From JBFLYH01 sp964630235 (GTDB taxonomy: Bacteria > Oederibacteriota > JAAXVQ01 > JAUVAV01), in the NCBI GenBank assembly GCA_964630235.1, contig CAZVUO010000001.1, forward strand, positions 434,001 to 498,000: a stretch of DNA of 64,000 nucleotides, written 5' to 3'. The position numbers were made by a program, and so were the translations under genes. The notes beneath the pieces were generated by a model. It did not search any database. It saw nothing but the letters and a program-made list of their open reading frames with translations, and was not told where the DNA came from. This document shows positions 34,720-43,382 of this stretch, one piece after another; positions within the stretch are counted from its first letter, which is position 1; each line of letters opens with the position of its first letter.

Positions 34720-35724
34720 TTAAGGTGCGCGCGGTTCCCACCACTGGGAGACCGCGATCTCCACCAACAGGATCAAGGCCGCGGCCAGGAGCAGCCACAG
34801 ACCGAGATCCTCGCGGGCCGTGTAGCGTTTGGATACGAGGCGCGTTTTTTCCAGCGCCTGAATTTCCGTGTAAATCTCGCGAAGTTTGTTGCGGTCCGTG
34901 GCGCGGAAATATTTACCGCCCGTGAGCGCGGCGATCTGCTGCAGGGTCGGCTCGTCCATGGCCTCCAGGTGGACACTGCCGTCGGGATTGAGCAAGGCGG
35001 TTTCCTCGCCGGCCGCGTTTTTGACCAGGATCGGCCCGCCCTCGGGCTGGCCCATGCCGATGGTGTAGATCCTGATCTTCAGCGCGGCGGCCAGCTCGGC
35101 CGCGGTCAACGGATCCACGCGGCCGGCGTTGTTGCGGCCGTCCGTGAGCAGGACCACGACCCTGGAGGGCGCCTCGGAATCCTTCAGGCGGTTGACGCAG
35201 GTCGCGAGAGCCATGCCGATGGCCGTGCCGTCCGTGGTCATGCCGATGGCAAGCTGGTCCAGCAGCGTGAGCAGGGCGGCGTAGTCAAGGGTCAGCGGGC
35301 AGACCGTGAAGGCGTGCGCCGCGAACGCCACCAGGCCCAGGCGGTTATTTTTCTGCCTGGCCACGAACGCCCGGGCCTCGGCCTTGGCGGCCTGCAGGCG
35401 GTTCTGGGGCTCGAAGTCGCGCGCGGACATGCTGCCCGAAATGTCGAGCGCCAGCAGCAGGTCCAGGCCCGTGGCCTGCTGCAGCTGCGTGCTGTGCAGC
35501 CACTGGGGCTGAGCCGAGGCCAGCAACGCCAGGGCCAGGACCGCCAAGCGCAGGGTTTCGGCCCAGCCGCTGCCCGGCCGGCGTCCGCCGCGGAACGCGC
35601 CGCGCACCGAGGCGGCCTCCGGATACTCCACGGCCGCCGGCCCGCCCCATCCCTGGCGCCGCAGCCACCAGGCCGCGGCCAGAAGCAGCAGGCTCACGAG
35701 CCACCACGGCTGGCCGAAGGTCAT
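34720..35724 (-). CDS. batA: BatA-like von Willebrand A domain membrane protein
   Basis: 334 aa from MTFGQPWWLVSLLLLAAAW, whose ATG overlaps the preceding stop by 4 nt; the longer frame upstream is a shadow. TM1 and TM2 are N-terminal, the VWA domain has MIDAS LDISGSMSARDF and LLTDGRNNAG with a later T-x-D-G arrangement, and a C-terminal TM (LWLLLAAALILLVEIAV) anchors it. MoxR-associated BatA proteins are known from aerotolerance operons of Bacteroides; their mechanism is unsettled. Second-last gene in the run. Confidence 0.9.
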   Translation of the reverse strand: MTFGQPWWLVSLLLLAAAWWLRRQGWGGPAAVEYPEAASVRGAFRGGRRPGSGWAETLRLAVLALALLASAQPQWLHSTQLQQATGLDLLLALDISGSMSARDFEPQNRLQAAKAEARAFVARQKNNRLGLVAFAAHAFTVCPLTLDYAALLTLLDQLAIGMTTDGTAIGMALATCVNRLKDSEAPSRVVVLLTDGRNNAGRVDPLTAAELAAALKIRIYTIGMGQPEGGPILVKNAAGEETALLNPDGSVHLEAMDEPTLQQIAALTGGKYFRATDRNKLREIYTEIQALEKTRLVSKRYTAREDLGLWLLLAAALILLVEIAVSQWWEPRAP

Positions 35725-36638
35725 GCGCCTCCCTCCCGCGCCTCGCGCGTGAGCCGGATGATCTCCTTGGCCAGGCCGTGCGCCGCGGCCACGCGCTTGC
35801 TGTCCGCGGGCTCCTGCGCATATTTGACCAGGTCCGTCTCCAAGAGCAGCTGGCCGATCAGTTCCCGGCGCTTGGCTTCCACGCCCAGGGATTCCAGCCG
35901 CGCCAGGATGGTGGTGCGCGCGAGCTCCAGGGCCGGGAACCGGTAGCGGCCGGCCAGGTAGCGCCGCACGATCCGGGACAGCGCCGTGAAATACTCCCGG
36001 CTGAGCTCGGCCGAAGCCACGACCGGCGAAGCGCCCAGCGCTTCGAGCTGGTGCAGGGCTTCGAGATGGGCGGGGGGCTGGACAGGCGGTCGCTTGGGAC
36101 GCTTGCGCCCGGCCAGCAGGAGCCGCAGGCCGGCGGCCAAAAGCAGCGCGGCCAGTCCCACGGTCCCAACCACGTTCAGGGACCGGCGCGGCGGCCGGGG
36201 ATCGATCAGGGACAGCCCGGCTTCGGGTCGGAGGCTCCTCAGGCCCAGGTGCTGGGGCCAGGAAAAAGCGGTGGCCGTGCTCCCGTCCGGCCACTGCACC
36301 CACACGGGCATGGGCGGCAGGGTCACGTCCTCGAGGGTGAAAGCGGCCAGGCGATAGACGCCCTGGCGGGCCACATAGCCTTCGTGCCGTCCGCTGACAT
36401 CGCGTTCGGCGTATTCCAAGATCTGCGCGCCGGGAATGACCGCGGACTTGCCCGGCAGTTTAACCACGCCATTGCGCGCGCCGGCCGTGAGCACGAACGT
36501 GAACGGCTCGCCGCACTTGACCAGCCGGGTGTTGACCGCGGCCTCGACCCAGACCGCGTCCTCGGCCCGGGCCGCGTTCCAGGCGCAGGCCAGCCCAGCG
36601 GCCAGCAGGGCGGCGCGCAGCAGGACCGGGGACGGCAT
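35721..36638 (-). CDS. BatD-like / DUF4381-like membrane protein
   Basis: 305 aa starting at MPSPVLLRAALLAAG (an in-frame TTG two codons upstream is possible). A signal peptide (1-25) is followed by a beta-sandwich region (TFVLTAGARNGVVKLPG; GQGVYRL-type segment VARQGVYRLAAFTLED), one TM (VVGTVGLAALLLAAGLRLLL), and a cytoplasmic helical region with YFTALSRIVRRYLAGRYRFP that recurs in proteins of MoxR/bat operons. It is coupled to DUF58 upstream (2-nt gap) and batA downstream (4-nt overlap). Specific role unknown. Confidence 0.75.
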   Translation of the reverse strand: MPSPVLLRAALLAAGLACAWNAARAEDAVWVEAAVNTRLVKCGEPFTFVLTAGARNGVVKLPGKSAVIPGAQILEYAERDVSGRHEGYVARQGVYRLAAFTLEDVTLPPMPVWVQWPDGSTATAFSWPQHLGLRSLRPEAGLSLIDPRPPRRSLNVVGTVGLAALLLAAGLRLLLAGRKRPKRPPVQPPAHLEALHQLEALGASPVVASAELSREYFTALSRIVRRYLAGRYRFPALELARTTILARLESLGVEAKRRELIGQLLLETDLVKYAQEPADSKRVAAAHGLAKEIIRLTREAREGGA

Positions 36639-36640
36639 GA

Positions 36641-37546
36641 TCAAAGCGCCAGCTTGCGGCGCCGCACGCGGAAGAACGTCAGAAGCGGCGCAAGGTAGGA
36701 AAGGTGCGTGAACAGATCCACCGCGTCCACCCGGTGCTGCGCGAAGTACGCGAGGCGGGCGCGCGCCCGGGCCAGGGCGAAGCGGCGGTATTCCTCCCGC
36801 GCGCGCGTGTCGCGGCTGTTCACCTCGGCCGCGTCGCCGGTTTCGGGGTCAACCAGGCTGAGCCAGCCCAGGGGCGGGAGGTCGTATTCGCGCGGATCGT
36901 TCAAGACCATGGCCACGCAGTCATGCTTGCGCGTGGCCACCCGCAGGCTGCTGGTGAACTCAGGGGCGTAAAAATCCGAGAGCAGGAACACGATGCTGCG
37001 GCGCTTCAGGCCGCGGGCGAGGAACTCCAGGGCGCAGTTCAAGTCCGTGCGGCGCGCCGTGGGCTTGGCGGCCAGGACCTCGGTGATGATGCGCAACACG
37101 TGCTGCCGTCCTTTGCGGGGCGGCACGAACTTTTCGCGGCGGTCCGAAAACAGGAGCAGGCCCACGCGGTCGTTGTTCTTGATGGCCGAGAAGGCGAGCA
37201 CCGCGGAAACTTCGGCGGCCAGCTCGGCCTTGCTCAGCCGACCGGAGCCAAACGCCGACGAGGCGGAGACGTCCACGGCCAGGACGAGGGTCAATTCCCG
37301 CTCTTCGTTGAACCGTTTGACATGCAGGCTGCCGGTGCGGGCCGTGACGTTCCAGTCAATGGTGCGCACGTCGTCCCCGCGCTGGTACGGCCGCACCTCG
37401 TGAAATTCCACGCCCTGGCCTTTGAACACGCTGTGGTAGGCGCCTGAAAAAATCTCGTTGACCACCGCGCGTGTCGCCAGTTCGATCCGGCGCACGCGCT
37501 TGAGGAGTTCCTGGGGGGAGGTCGGGAGGCCTTCGACCGCGGACAT
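36641..37546 (-). CDS. DUF58 family protein of the MoxR/bat operon
   Basis: 301 aa, soluble. The signature VEFHEVRPYQRGDDVRTIDWNVTARTG (18-residue core RPYQRGDDVRTIDWNVTA) is the DUF58 hallmark. A VWA-like segment follows with VDVSASSAFGSG and LLLFSDRREKF, and FLLSDFYAPEF near residue 180. DUF58 proteins are consistent companions of MoxR AAA+ ATPases. It lies 3 nt after moxR and 2 nt before the BatD-like gene, all on one transcript. Confidence 0.9.
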   Translation of the reverse strand: MSAVEGLPTSPQELLKRVRRIELATRAVVNEIFSGAYHSVFKGQGVEFHEVRPYQRGDDVRTIDWNVTARTGSLHVKRFNEERELTLVLAVDVSASSAFGSGRLSKAELAAEVSAVLAFSAIKNNDRVGLLLFSDRREKFVPPRKGRQHVLRIITEVLAAKPTARRTDLNCALEFLARGLKRRSIVFLLSDFYAPEFTSSLRVATRKHDCVAMVLNDPREYDLPPLGWLSLVDPETGDAAEVNSRDTRAREEYRRFALARARARLAYFAQHRVDAVDLFTHLSYLAPLLTFFRVRRRKLAL

Positions 37547-37549
37547 CGC

Positions 37550-38539
37550 CTAGGGGATTTCCACCTTCTCTAGGATCTTCTGCACGATCTCGTCCTGCGT
37601 GATTTCCTCGGCTTCGGCTTCGTAGGTGAGAATCAGGCGGTGCCGCAGCACATCCAGGGCCACGGCCTGCACGTCTTCCGGCGCCACGTAACCCCGCCGC
37701 CGCAGGAAGGCGTGAGCGCGGCTGGCCTGCGACAGGTAAAGCGAGGCCCTCGGCGAGGCGCCGTATTGGATGTGGGGGGTAAGACCCGGCAGGCCGAAAT
37801 CCGCGGGCTGCCGCGTGGCCGATACCAGACTCACGATGTACTGTTCGATCTTTTCGTCCATGTAGATCTTGTACAGGGCTTGGCGCGCCTTCAGAATCTG
37901 CGCGGGATCGGTGCGGCTAGCGGTCTTGGCGACCTTGCCGCGGCCGTGGCGCCGGACAATGTCCAGCTCGTCGGCCATGGAGGGGTAGGTGACCTTGATC
38001 TTGAGCATAAAGCGGTCGATCTGGGCCTCGGGCAGGGGATAAGTGCCCTCCTGCTCGATGGGGTTCTGGGTGGCCAGCACCAGGAACGGTTCGGGCAGCG
38101 GGTAGGTTTTGTCGCCCAGGGTCACCTGCCGCTCCTGCATGGCTTCCAGGAGCGCGCTCTGCACCTTGGCCGGCGCGCGGTTGATCTCGTCGGCCAGGAT
38201 CAAGTTGGCGAACACCGGCCCCTGCTTGGGAATGAATTCCTGCTGTTTCTGGTCGAAGATCAGGGTCCCCAGGATGTCGGCGGGCAGGAGATCGGGCGTG
38301 AACTGGATGCGCTGGAATTTGGTTTCAATGGTCGCGGCCAGGGTTTTGACGGCCAGGGTCTTGGCCAGGCCGGGCACGCCTTCGATCAGGATGTGCCCGT
38401 TGGCCAGCAGGCCGATAAGCAGGCGCTCCACCATGGGCATCTGGCCGACCACGACCTTGTCCATCTCGGCCAGGATGTCCTCCACAAAGGCGCTTTCCGT
38501 TTTGATCTGGTCGTTGATTTCCTGCAGGTTTTTATTCAT
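37550..38539 (-). CDS. moxR: MoxR family AAA+ ATPase
   Basis: 329 aa. Walker A is GVPGLAKTLAVKTLA and Walker B LILADEINRAPAKVQSALLEA. Sensor and arginine segments follow (ATQNPIEQEGTYPLPEAQID; YGASPRASLYLSQASRAHAF). MoxR ATPases act with DUF58 and VWA proteins as chaperone-like systems in maturation of redox or envelope proteins. It heads the classic part of the bat cluster, 20 nt downstream of a barrel-TPR gene, so it is probably cotranscribed with the outer-membrane genes before it. Confidence 0.95.
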   Translation of the reverse strand: MNKNLQEINDQIKTESAFVEDILAEMDKVVVGQMPMVERLLIGLLANGHILIEGVPGLAKTLAVKTLAATIETKFQRIQFTPDLLPADILGTLIFDQKQQEFIPKQGPVFANLILADEINRAPAKVQSALLEAMQERQVTLGDKTYPLPEPFLVLATQNPIEQEGTYPLPEAQIDRFMLKIKVTYPSMADELDIVRRHGRGKVAKTASRTDPAQILKARQALYKIYMDEKIEQYIVSLVSATRQPADFGLPGLTPHIQYGASPRASLYLSQASRAHAFLRRRGYVAPEDVQAVALDVLRHRLILTYEAEAEEITQDEIVQKILEKVEIP

Positions 38540-38559
38540 GCGTCGGGTTCCGCGCCGGC

Positions 38560-40233
38560 TTACTGCCCGGTTTGGATTAATTTCTCCTTGGTGTTGTTCA
38601 GCGCATCACGGCCCTTGACATTGTCCGGCTGCAGCTTGATCAGCCGTTCAAACACGCTCAGCGCGTTGCGGTAATCGCGCTTGGCATAGAATTCCACGCC
38701 GGTCTTGTAGAGCCGTTCGGCCTCCTGGGGAATGCGGACTTTCAGCGCCTCGAGATCCGCCTTGGCGCGTTTGTCCTCGGGCCGCAGGTCGAGCATTTTT
38801 TCGTACGCTTCGAGCTCGCCAGCCAGATCGCCGCTCTCCTTGGCCTGCTGAGCCTGGCGCCGCAAGGCCGCCATCTCGCTGGTTAAAGCCGCGCGGGCCT
38901 TTTCCAGCAGCTCGGTGGCCTGGCGGTGCTGGGTGGTCATTTCGAGCACCAACTGCAGTTTCTCGATGGCCGTGGTGTAGTCTTTCTTCTGGTAGGCGCC
39001 TTCGCCTTCACGGTAATATTTGCTGATCAATTTTTGCATGGATTCCGGCTGGCCCGCGCGCTTGGCCGCCTCGGATGCGGCCTCGTCCTCTTCGGCCCGC
39101 GCTTTGGCTTTATCTTTGGCCGCGGCCAGGGCTTTAAGGGCCTGCGCGTAATCAGGCTTGAGCTTGAGCGCGGCTTTGTACTCGATGATGGCATCAATAA
39201 TTTGGTTGTACCGCTCGTACTCCTGCCCGGCCCGGAAATGGTACTCGGCCTGCTCCGGGTCCGAAGAGGTGGCGATGCGCTCGGCCTGCGACTCGGCCTG
39301 GGGCTGGGGTTGCGCCACCGGCGCGGCCGCGGGGCCGCCGAACAAATAGGCCAAGCTCAGCGAGACTTCCGACCCCAGGTCCCCCTTGCCCATGAGCGCC
39401 AGGTCCAGGCTCAATCCGCCCAAGTTGAATCCCATGCCCAAAACGACCCCGTTCTGCGCGGCCGCATCCTTCCCGGTCAGCGGGGCTTTCAATCCCAGGC
39501 GCAGGTCCAGCCAGTTCCAGGGGCTGAACTCCGCGCCCAGTCCCAGGTCAGAAAAGCCGTCATACAGCGGCAACCCGAATTCCAGGTCCAGCAACAACCA
39601 CTCGGGCACCGGCCGCCAGCTGCCTGCCAGTTGCACTGTGCCCGGCAGGGGGTGCCCGTCCGGTCTGCCTCCGAGGTTTTTCGCCACCCCGGCCACGGAC
39701 CAGCCCGGCGCCAGGTCCCACTTGCTTCCCAGGTCCACCACCAAGCCCGCCACTTTACCCGCACCCAGGTTCTGTGTGAAATATCCCAGGGTCGCGCCCA
39801 CGCGCCAGGCGCTGCCCAGCGCCCAACCATACCCGAGATGCAAGGATCCTTCCTGCGGGGATACGGTATTGCCCGTGCGCTGGCCAAAAGCATCGATCTC
39901 GTCGATCGTGCCGTAATTGAATAAATTCACTAAGACAGCCATGCTGCCCGGCCCCACGGGCAACGAACCCGCGAAGACATTGTGCTGGGCCAGGTTGGCG
40001 ACGTTTTCGTGCTGATACCCCACGCTGGCGCTTCCAGCCGTGGCCAGGCCCGCGGGGTTATAATACCAGCCGAACGGCCCTTCGGCCACGGCCGCGAAGT
40101 TCTCGCCCATCCCGACCGCCCGGCTGCCCACGCCTTCCTGCAGGAACGGCGCGGCCACGTTGTTGTCCCCCGGCGCGGCGGCCGGACATCCGAGCAGCGC
40201 CGCCAGCCCGATCACGCCCGCAAGCCGTCTCAT
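38560..40233 (-). CDS. Outer-membrane barrel (PorV/UPF0164-like) fused to TPR repeats
   Basis: 557 aa from MRRLAGVIGLAALLGC, ATG overlapping the upstream stop by 4 nt. A signal sequence (a lipobox-like LLGC at 13-16 leaves its type open) precedes a PorV-like barrel: GVGSRAVGMGENFAAVAEGP and WYYNPAGLA, then alternating strands to SLAYLFGG (about residue 310). A Pro/Ala/Gln linker and several TPRs follow (AEYHFRAGQEYERYNQII; YKTGVEFYAKRDYRNALSVF). The TPR half would sit in the periplasm if the barrel is in the outer membrane. Probable role: envelope scaffold or export; not established. Confidence 0.8.
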   Translation of the reverse strand: MRRLAGVIGLAALLGCPAAAPGDNNVAAPFLQEGVGSRAVGMGENFAAVAEGPFGWYYNPAGLATAGSASVGYQHENVANLAQHNVFAGSLPVGPGSMAVLVNLFNYGTIDEIDAFGQRTGNTVSPQEGSLHLGYGWALGSAWRVGATLGYFTQNLGAGKVAGLVVDLGSKWDLAPGWSVAGVAKNLGGRPDGHPLPGTVQLAGSWRPVPEWLLLDLEFGLPLYDGFSDLGLGAEFSPWNWLDLRLGLKAPLTGKDAAAQNGVVLGMGFNLGGLSLDLALMGKGDLGSEVSLSLAYLFGGPAAAPVAQPQPQAESQAERIATSSDPEQAEYHFRAGQEYERYNQIIDAIIEYKAALKLKPDYAQALKALAAAKDKAKARAEEDEAASEAAKRAGQPESMQKLISKYYREGEGAYQKKDYTTAIEKLQLVLEMTTQHRQATELLEKARAALTSEMAALRRQAQQAKESGDLAGELEAYEKMLDLRPEDKRAKADLEALKVRIPQEAERLYKTGVEFYAKRDYRNALSVFERLIKLQPDNVKGRDALNNTKEKLIQTGQ

Positions 40234-41834
40234 CGCGCCACCACCACTTTGCCCATGGGAAGCTTCTTGCCGTTCACTGTGACCTGATAGAAATAGACTC
40301 CCTGTGCGATCCCGGAAACGTCCATGGCCACGCTGCCCTGGCCGCCCGGGGCATCGGCGCTGGCTTGGGCCACCAGGCGGTAATGCGTGTTGTACAACCG
40401 GGCCACGGCTGTCCCGCTCCCGCTGTCCGCGCGGAACGCGAAGGCCACCTGCCGCGACGCGGGATTGGGATACGCCAGCACCGCGTTCTGGGCCAGATTG
40501 CTCACGGCTGGCGGCGGGGTCGGGGTCAAGGTCGGGCCGGTTGTGGGAGTCAGAGTGACCGTGGGCGTCGGCGTGGCCGGTATCCACTGTTTGACAAATA
40601 CCTGGGGCGTGATGGTGTTCGGGGTGCTTTCCGGCCAGATCACAATGGGCTGCCCGTCCCGGATGGACAGATGCGGCACATCTGCGCTGTGGCCGGGATC
40701 CACATTCAGGCTTCCACCCAAAGGTACCCAGTTTGGATTTTCAAAAACGAACACCCGGACTTGATTTTGCGGTCCAGAGGTGTCCAGCAGGCTCAGGAAC
40801 ACCTGCTGGCCCGGAACCAGGGCCAAGCGCGGCGCCTTGACACTGGCGTTGGTCAATACCGGATTGCCGACCATCTCCCAGCTCGATCCGTTGTACCGCT
40901 TGACTTTCACGGTGGTCGTACCGGGATCTCCTTCTAAAAACGCCACCCAGAACCGGTTCAACGCGTCTATGGCCAGCGACGCGCTCCGCGCCGGTATACT
41001 GGGATTGTCCCGCAAGCCGCTGCCTCCCAAGGGATCCCAATCCATGCCGTCCCAACGGGAAACATAGATATCCGAGTTTGCGGGCGAGATCATTTCTTCC
41101 TGCCAAGCGACCACCGGGCGATTAGAGGTGTCCATGGCGACTTGCGGCAAGCTGGCAAAGGAGGTCACTGTCCGATTCAGTGCCTCGCTGGGGTGTGCCA
41201 TGTTGGGTAAAAAAACCCAATCCGTTCCATTGTAGGCTTTGACATAGATATTCGTGCCCGTGCTCAGCGAAACTTCTTGCCAGGCAACGATAGGATTTAA
41301 CGGGTTGGCCTGCGGCAGGGCAACGGATGGATTATTAGCGTGTTGGTTGTTGACGTTGATCCAGGCCTGCATGACCGGCGACACCTGGCTCAGCAACTGC
41401 CAGGCAGGATCGCCGCCGCTCCAGCGTTTAACGAAAACCCGCGAATAGCCACCCACCATTTCGCTCCACGCTACGGCCACGTGGTGTGTGCCACTGTCGT
41501 TAAAGGCGGCAATCGCGGGTTCGGTGGCATCTTGATCCATCGCATTATTCAGGAACGAGCCGGTGATCGTCACCCCCTGCCAGTCCGTGTTGTTCCAGCG
41601 GTATACATACAACCGGTATACGCGTGGAAAAACGGGATGGTCTTCCGTGATCACGGCATAGGGCATGTCGTCGGCCGGCGATTGCGCGGCCACCGCCAGT
41701 CTGGGGGCGCCGAGCGCGGACGTTTGGCTGTAATTGATACCCCCGTCAAGCTGCACCCAATCCGCCCGCGCCGCGCTTACTGTTCCCAGCGCCAACAGTC
41801 CTGCCGCGAGCAACGCTCCGCATTTGGTTGGCAT
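40230..41834 (-). CDS. Secreted beta-repeat protein with C-terminal FlgD-like sorting domain
   Basis: 534 aa. A signal peptide (1-24, ALLAAGLLALGTVSAARA) is followed by about six repeats of roughly 60 residues, each containing a VAW(Q/S)E-type strand and a (R/K)W..(T/P)DW-type strand (e.g. NPIVAWQEVS, RPVVAWQEEM), which suggests a beta-propeller. A Thr/Pro linker (PTVTLTPTTGPTLTPTPPP) leads to the C-terminal domain AVLAYPNPASRQVAFAFR ... YFYQVTVNGKKL. Likely exported and anchored or released. It lies between two TPR genes with a 4-nt overlap on one side and 23 nt on the other. Confidence 0.8.
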   Translation of the reverse strand: MPTKCGALLAAGLLALGTVSAARADWVQLDGGINYSQTSALGAPRLAVAAQSPADDMPYAVITEDHPVFPRVYRLYVYRWNNTDWQGVTITGSFLNNAMDQDATEPAIAAFNDSGTHHVAVAWSEMVGGYSRVFVKRWSGGDPAWQLLSQVSPVMQAWINVNNQHANNPSVALPQANPLNPIVAWQEVSLSTGTNIYVKAYNGTDWVFLPNMAHPSEALNRTVTSFASLPQVAMDTSNRPVVAWQEEMISPANSDIYVSRWDGMDWDPLGGSGLRDNPSIPARSASLAIDALNRFWVAFLEGDPGTTTVKVKRYNGSSWEMVGNPVLTNASVKAPRLALVPGQQVFLSLLDTSGPQNQVRVFVFENPNWVPLGGSLNVDPGHSADVPHLSIRDGQPIVIWPESTPNTITPQVFVKQWIPATPTPTVTLTPTTGPTLTPTPPPAVSNLAQNAVLAYPNPASRQVAFAFRADSGSGTAVARLYNTHYRLVAQASADAPGGQGSVAMDVSGIAQGVYFYQVTVNGKKLPMGKVVVAR

Positions 41835-41857
41835 GTGACCTTCCCCCTTGCCCCGCC

Positions 41858-43078
41858 CTACTTGATCAGCTCCAGCTTCTCGCGCACCTTCTCCAGGGAT
41901 TCCTTGGCCTTCCCGTGCTTGGGATCAATGTCCAGCACCAGTTCCCAGGCCTGCTGGGCCATCTGGTAGTCGCCCTTGGCGTACGCGTTCACACCCTTGC
42001 GGTAGAGCTCCTCCAGGAGCCCGGGGTTCTCGCGTTTGGTGCGTTCCCACGCGCCCAGCGCTTCCTCGTCCTTGGGGTCTATGTTCAGCACATTGCGCAG
42101 GGCGCCGAGAATTTCGACCATGTCGCCCTTGGACTGCGCCAGCTCCACCTGGCGTTTCGCGGTCCGGATCGCCGTGGCCTGGTTTTTCTTGGCCACGTTG
42201 AGCTTATACTGGGCTTCCCGGTGGTCGGGCGTGAACTCCAGCACCAGCTCGAACTCCTTGACCGCGGTTTCGTAATCCCCCCGGTCCAGGGCCTGGTTGC
42301 CTGCTAAATAATGGTTTTGAATGGCGGTGCGCACTTGCTGCTTGGAATTATCAATGGGCTGCTTGGTTGAAAGCGTGGCTTGGCGGGGTTGCGGCAGAAG
42401 GTCGGACCGGCGCGCGGCTTTAGCCGCCGAGGCTTCGGCCACCGCTTCCGGCGCTTCCGCCCGCGCGGCCGCGCGGTAATCCTCGCCCAGGGATTTGAAT
42501 TCCTGCGGCTGATAGGCGCGCGGCGTCAAGCTGCTGACCGCGGCCGCCGAAGCAGGCAGCGGAGCCAGGGTCTTCTGCCCCTTGGCCTGCACGCGCTTCA
42601 GCGCTTCCTTGGCCTCGGGATAGCCCGGGATCAATCGCAGCGCGTCCTTATACGCGGCCGCGGCTTCGATGACTTTGTTTTCGCGCTCCAGGCTCCGGCC
42701 GCGCTGGTAGTGGTCCTGCGCGTCATTGACCAGGGTTTCCAGGGTATAGTCCAGGGAGCTCTGTTCGGATTGCTGGCGGCGCAGATCGCGTTTGGCCCAG
42801 GAGAGCGCCTGGCGCGCCCGCTGCCACGCCGGGTAGAGCGCGAGCGCTTTTTCATACTCCTCGATGGCTTCCCGGTACCGCTGGGCGAGGTGATGCTCCT
42901 TGCCGGCCTCGAAATACCGCTTGGCTTGCGCTTGGTTTTCCGCAGAAACCGTCGGGGTTTGCTCGGGCGGATTGAGCACCGGGAGATCGCCCGCGGCACA
43001 AGGCAAAACGCAAAACCAGGCGGCCAAGACCCACGCAACCGCACCCCCGAGCCCCTGCCACCGCCTGCGTCCGTGCAT
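41858..43078 (-). CDS. Secreted TPR-repeat protein
   Basis: 406 aa. A signal peptide (about 1-28, VAWVLAAWFCVLPCAAG) precedes TPRs such as YFEAGKEHHLAQRYREAIEE, ALALYPAWQRARQALSWAKR, AGNQALDRGDYETAVKEFEL and RKGVNAYAKGDYQMAQQAWE. A low-complexity Ala-rich linker (about 200-245) divides two TPR blocks. It resembles the TPR half of the barrel-TPR fusion two genes downstream, suggesting a shared origin. It is the first gene of a run of eight closely spaced minus-strand genes ending in batB/C. Probably a periplasmic scaffold. Confidence 0.82.
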   Translation of the reverse strand: MHGRRRWQGLGGAVAWVLAAWFCVLPCAAGDLPVLNPPEQTPTVSAENQAQAKRYFEAGKEHHLAQRYREAIEEYEKALALYPAWQRARQALSWAKRDLRRQQSEQSSLDYTLETLVNDAQDHYQRGRSLERENKVIEAAAAYKDALRLIPGYPEAKEALKRVQAKGQKTLAPLPASAAAVSSLTPRAYQPQEFKSLGEDYRAAARAEAPEAVAEASAAKAARRSDLLPQPRQATLSTKQPIDNSKQQVRTAIQNHYLAGNQALDRGDYETAVKEFELVLEFTPDHREAQYKLNVAKKNQATAIRTAKRQVELAQSKGDMVEILGALRNVLNIDPKDEEALGAWERTKRENPGLLEELYRKGVNAYAKGDYQMAQQAWELVLDIDPKHGKAKESLEKVREKLELIK

Positions 43079-43190
43079 ACCAGCGCCCCCAAATTTTTAC
43101 AAACAGATGCCGATTTTCCCTCGAGTTTACCACCGCCTCGGTGCAGCGTCAATGGCCGAGTCATTTCAACCCGGACAGGCTTTTTAACTT

Positions 43191-43218
43191 TTGCCTTTAG
43201 GGAACTTTCGGATACAAT
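43191..43218 (+). promoter_or_regulatory. Sigma-70-type promoter for capA
   Basis: TTGCCT (43191-43196), a 16-nt spacer and TACAAT (43213-43218). A start near 43225 would put the whole dispersed repeat copy B in the capA 5' leader. Confidence 0.5.
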
Positions 43219-43252
43219 AAGGCTTCGCGGTGAACGCCCGCGAACCCAACCA

Positions 43253-43382
43253 CCATCCCCTCCGCCGGGCGCCCCGGGCTTGCTCGGGGGTAAATGCTGA
43301 ATGGTCGCTCCGGGGATGTCGCCAAGAAGGGGTAACAATGGTTGCAGTTGGTACCCCGGGCCTTTGCCTGGGGGGCTCCATG
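43253..43382 (+). repeat. Dispersed structured repeat, copy B, forming the capA 5' leader
   Basis: CATCCCC (43254-43260) pairs with GGGGATG (43312-43318) around the hairpin CCCCGGGC-TT-GCTCGGGG (43272-43289). Downstream, GGGGTA (43329-43334) can pair with TACCCC (43352-43357), while CCCCGGG (43354-43360) can pair with CCTGGGG (43367-43373); the two stems share bases and exclude each other. The second stem would cover the G-run that serves as the capA ribosome site. The repeat ends on the capA ATG. Confidence 0.75.

Noticed and set aside
34720..36303. A 527-codon frame for BatA
   Set aside because: The first part is a shadow of the preceding gene; the ATG at 35724 with a 4-nt overlap gives the proper BatA start.
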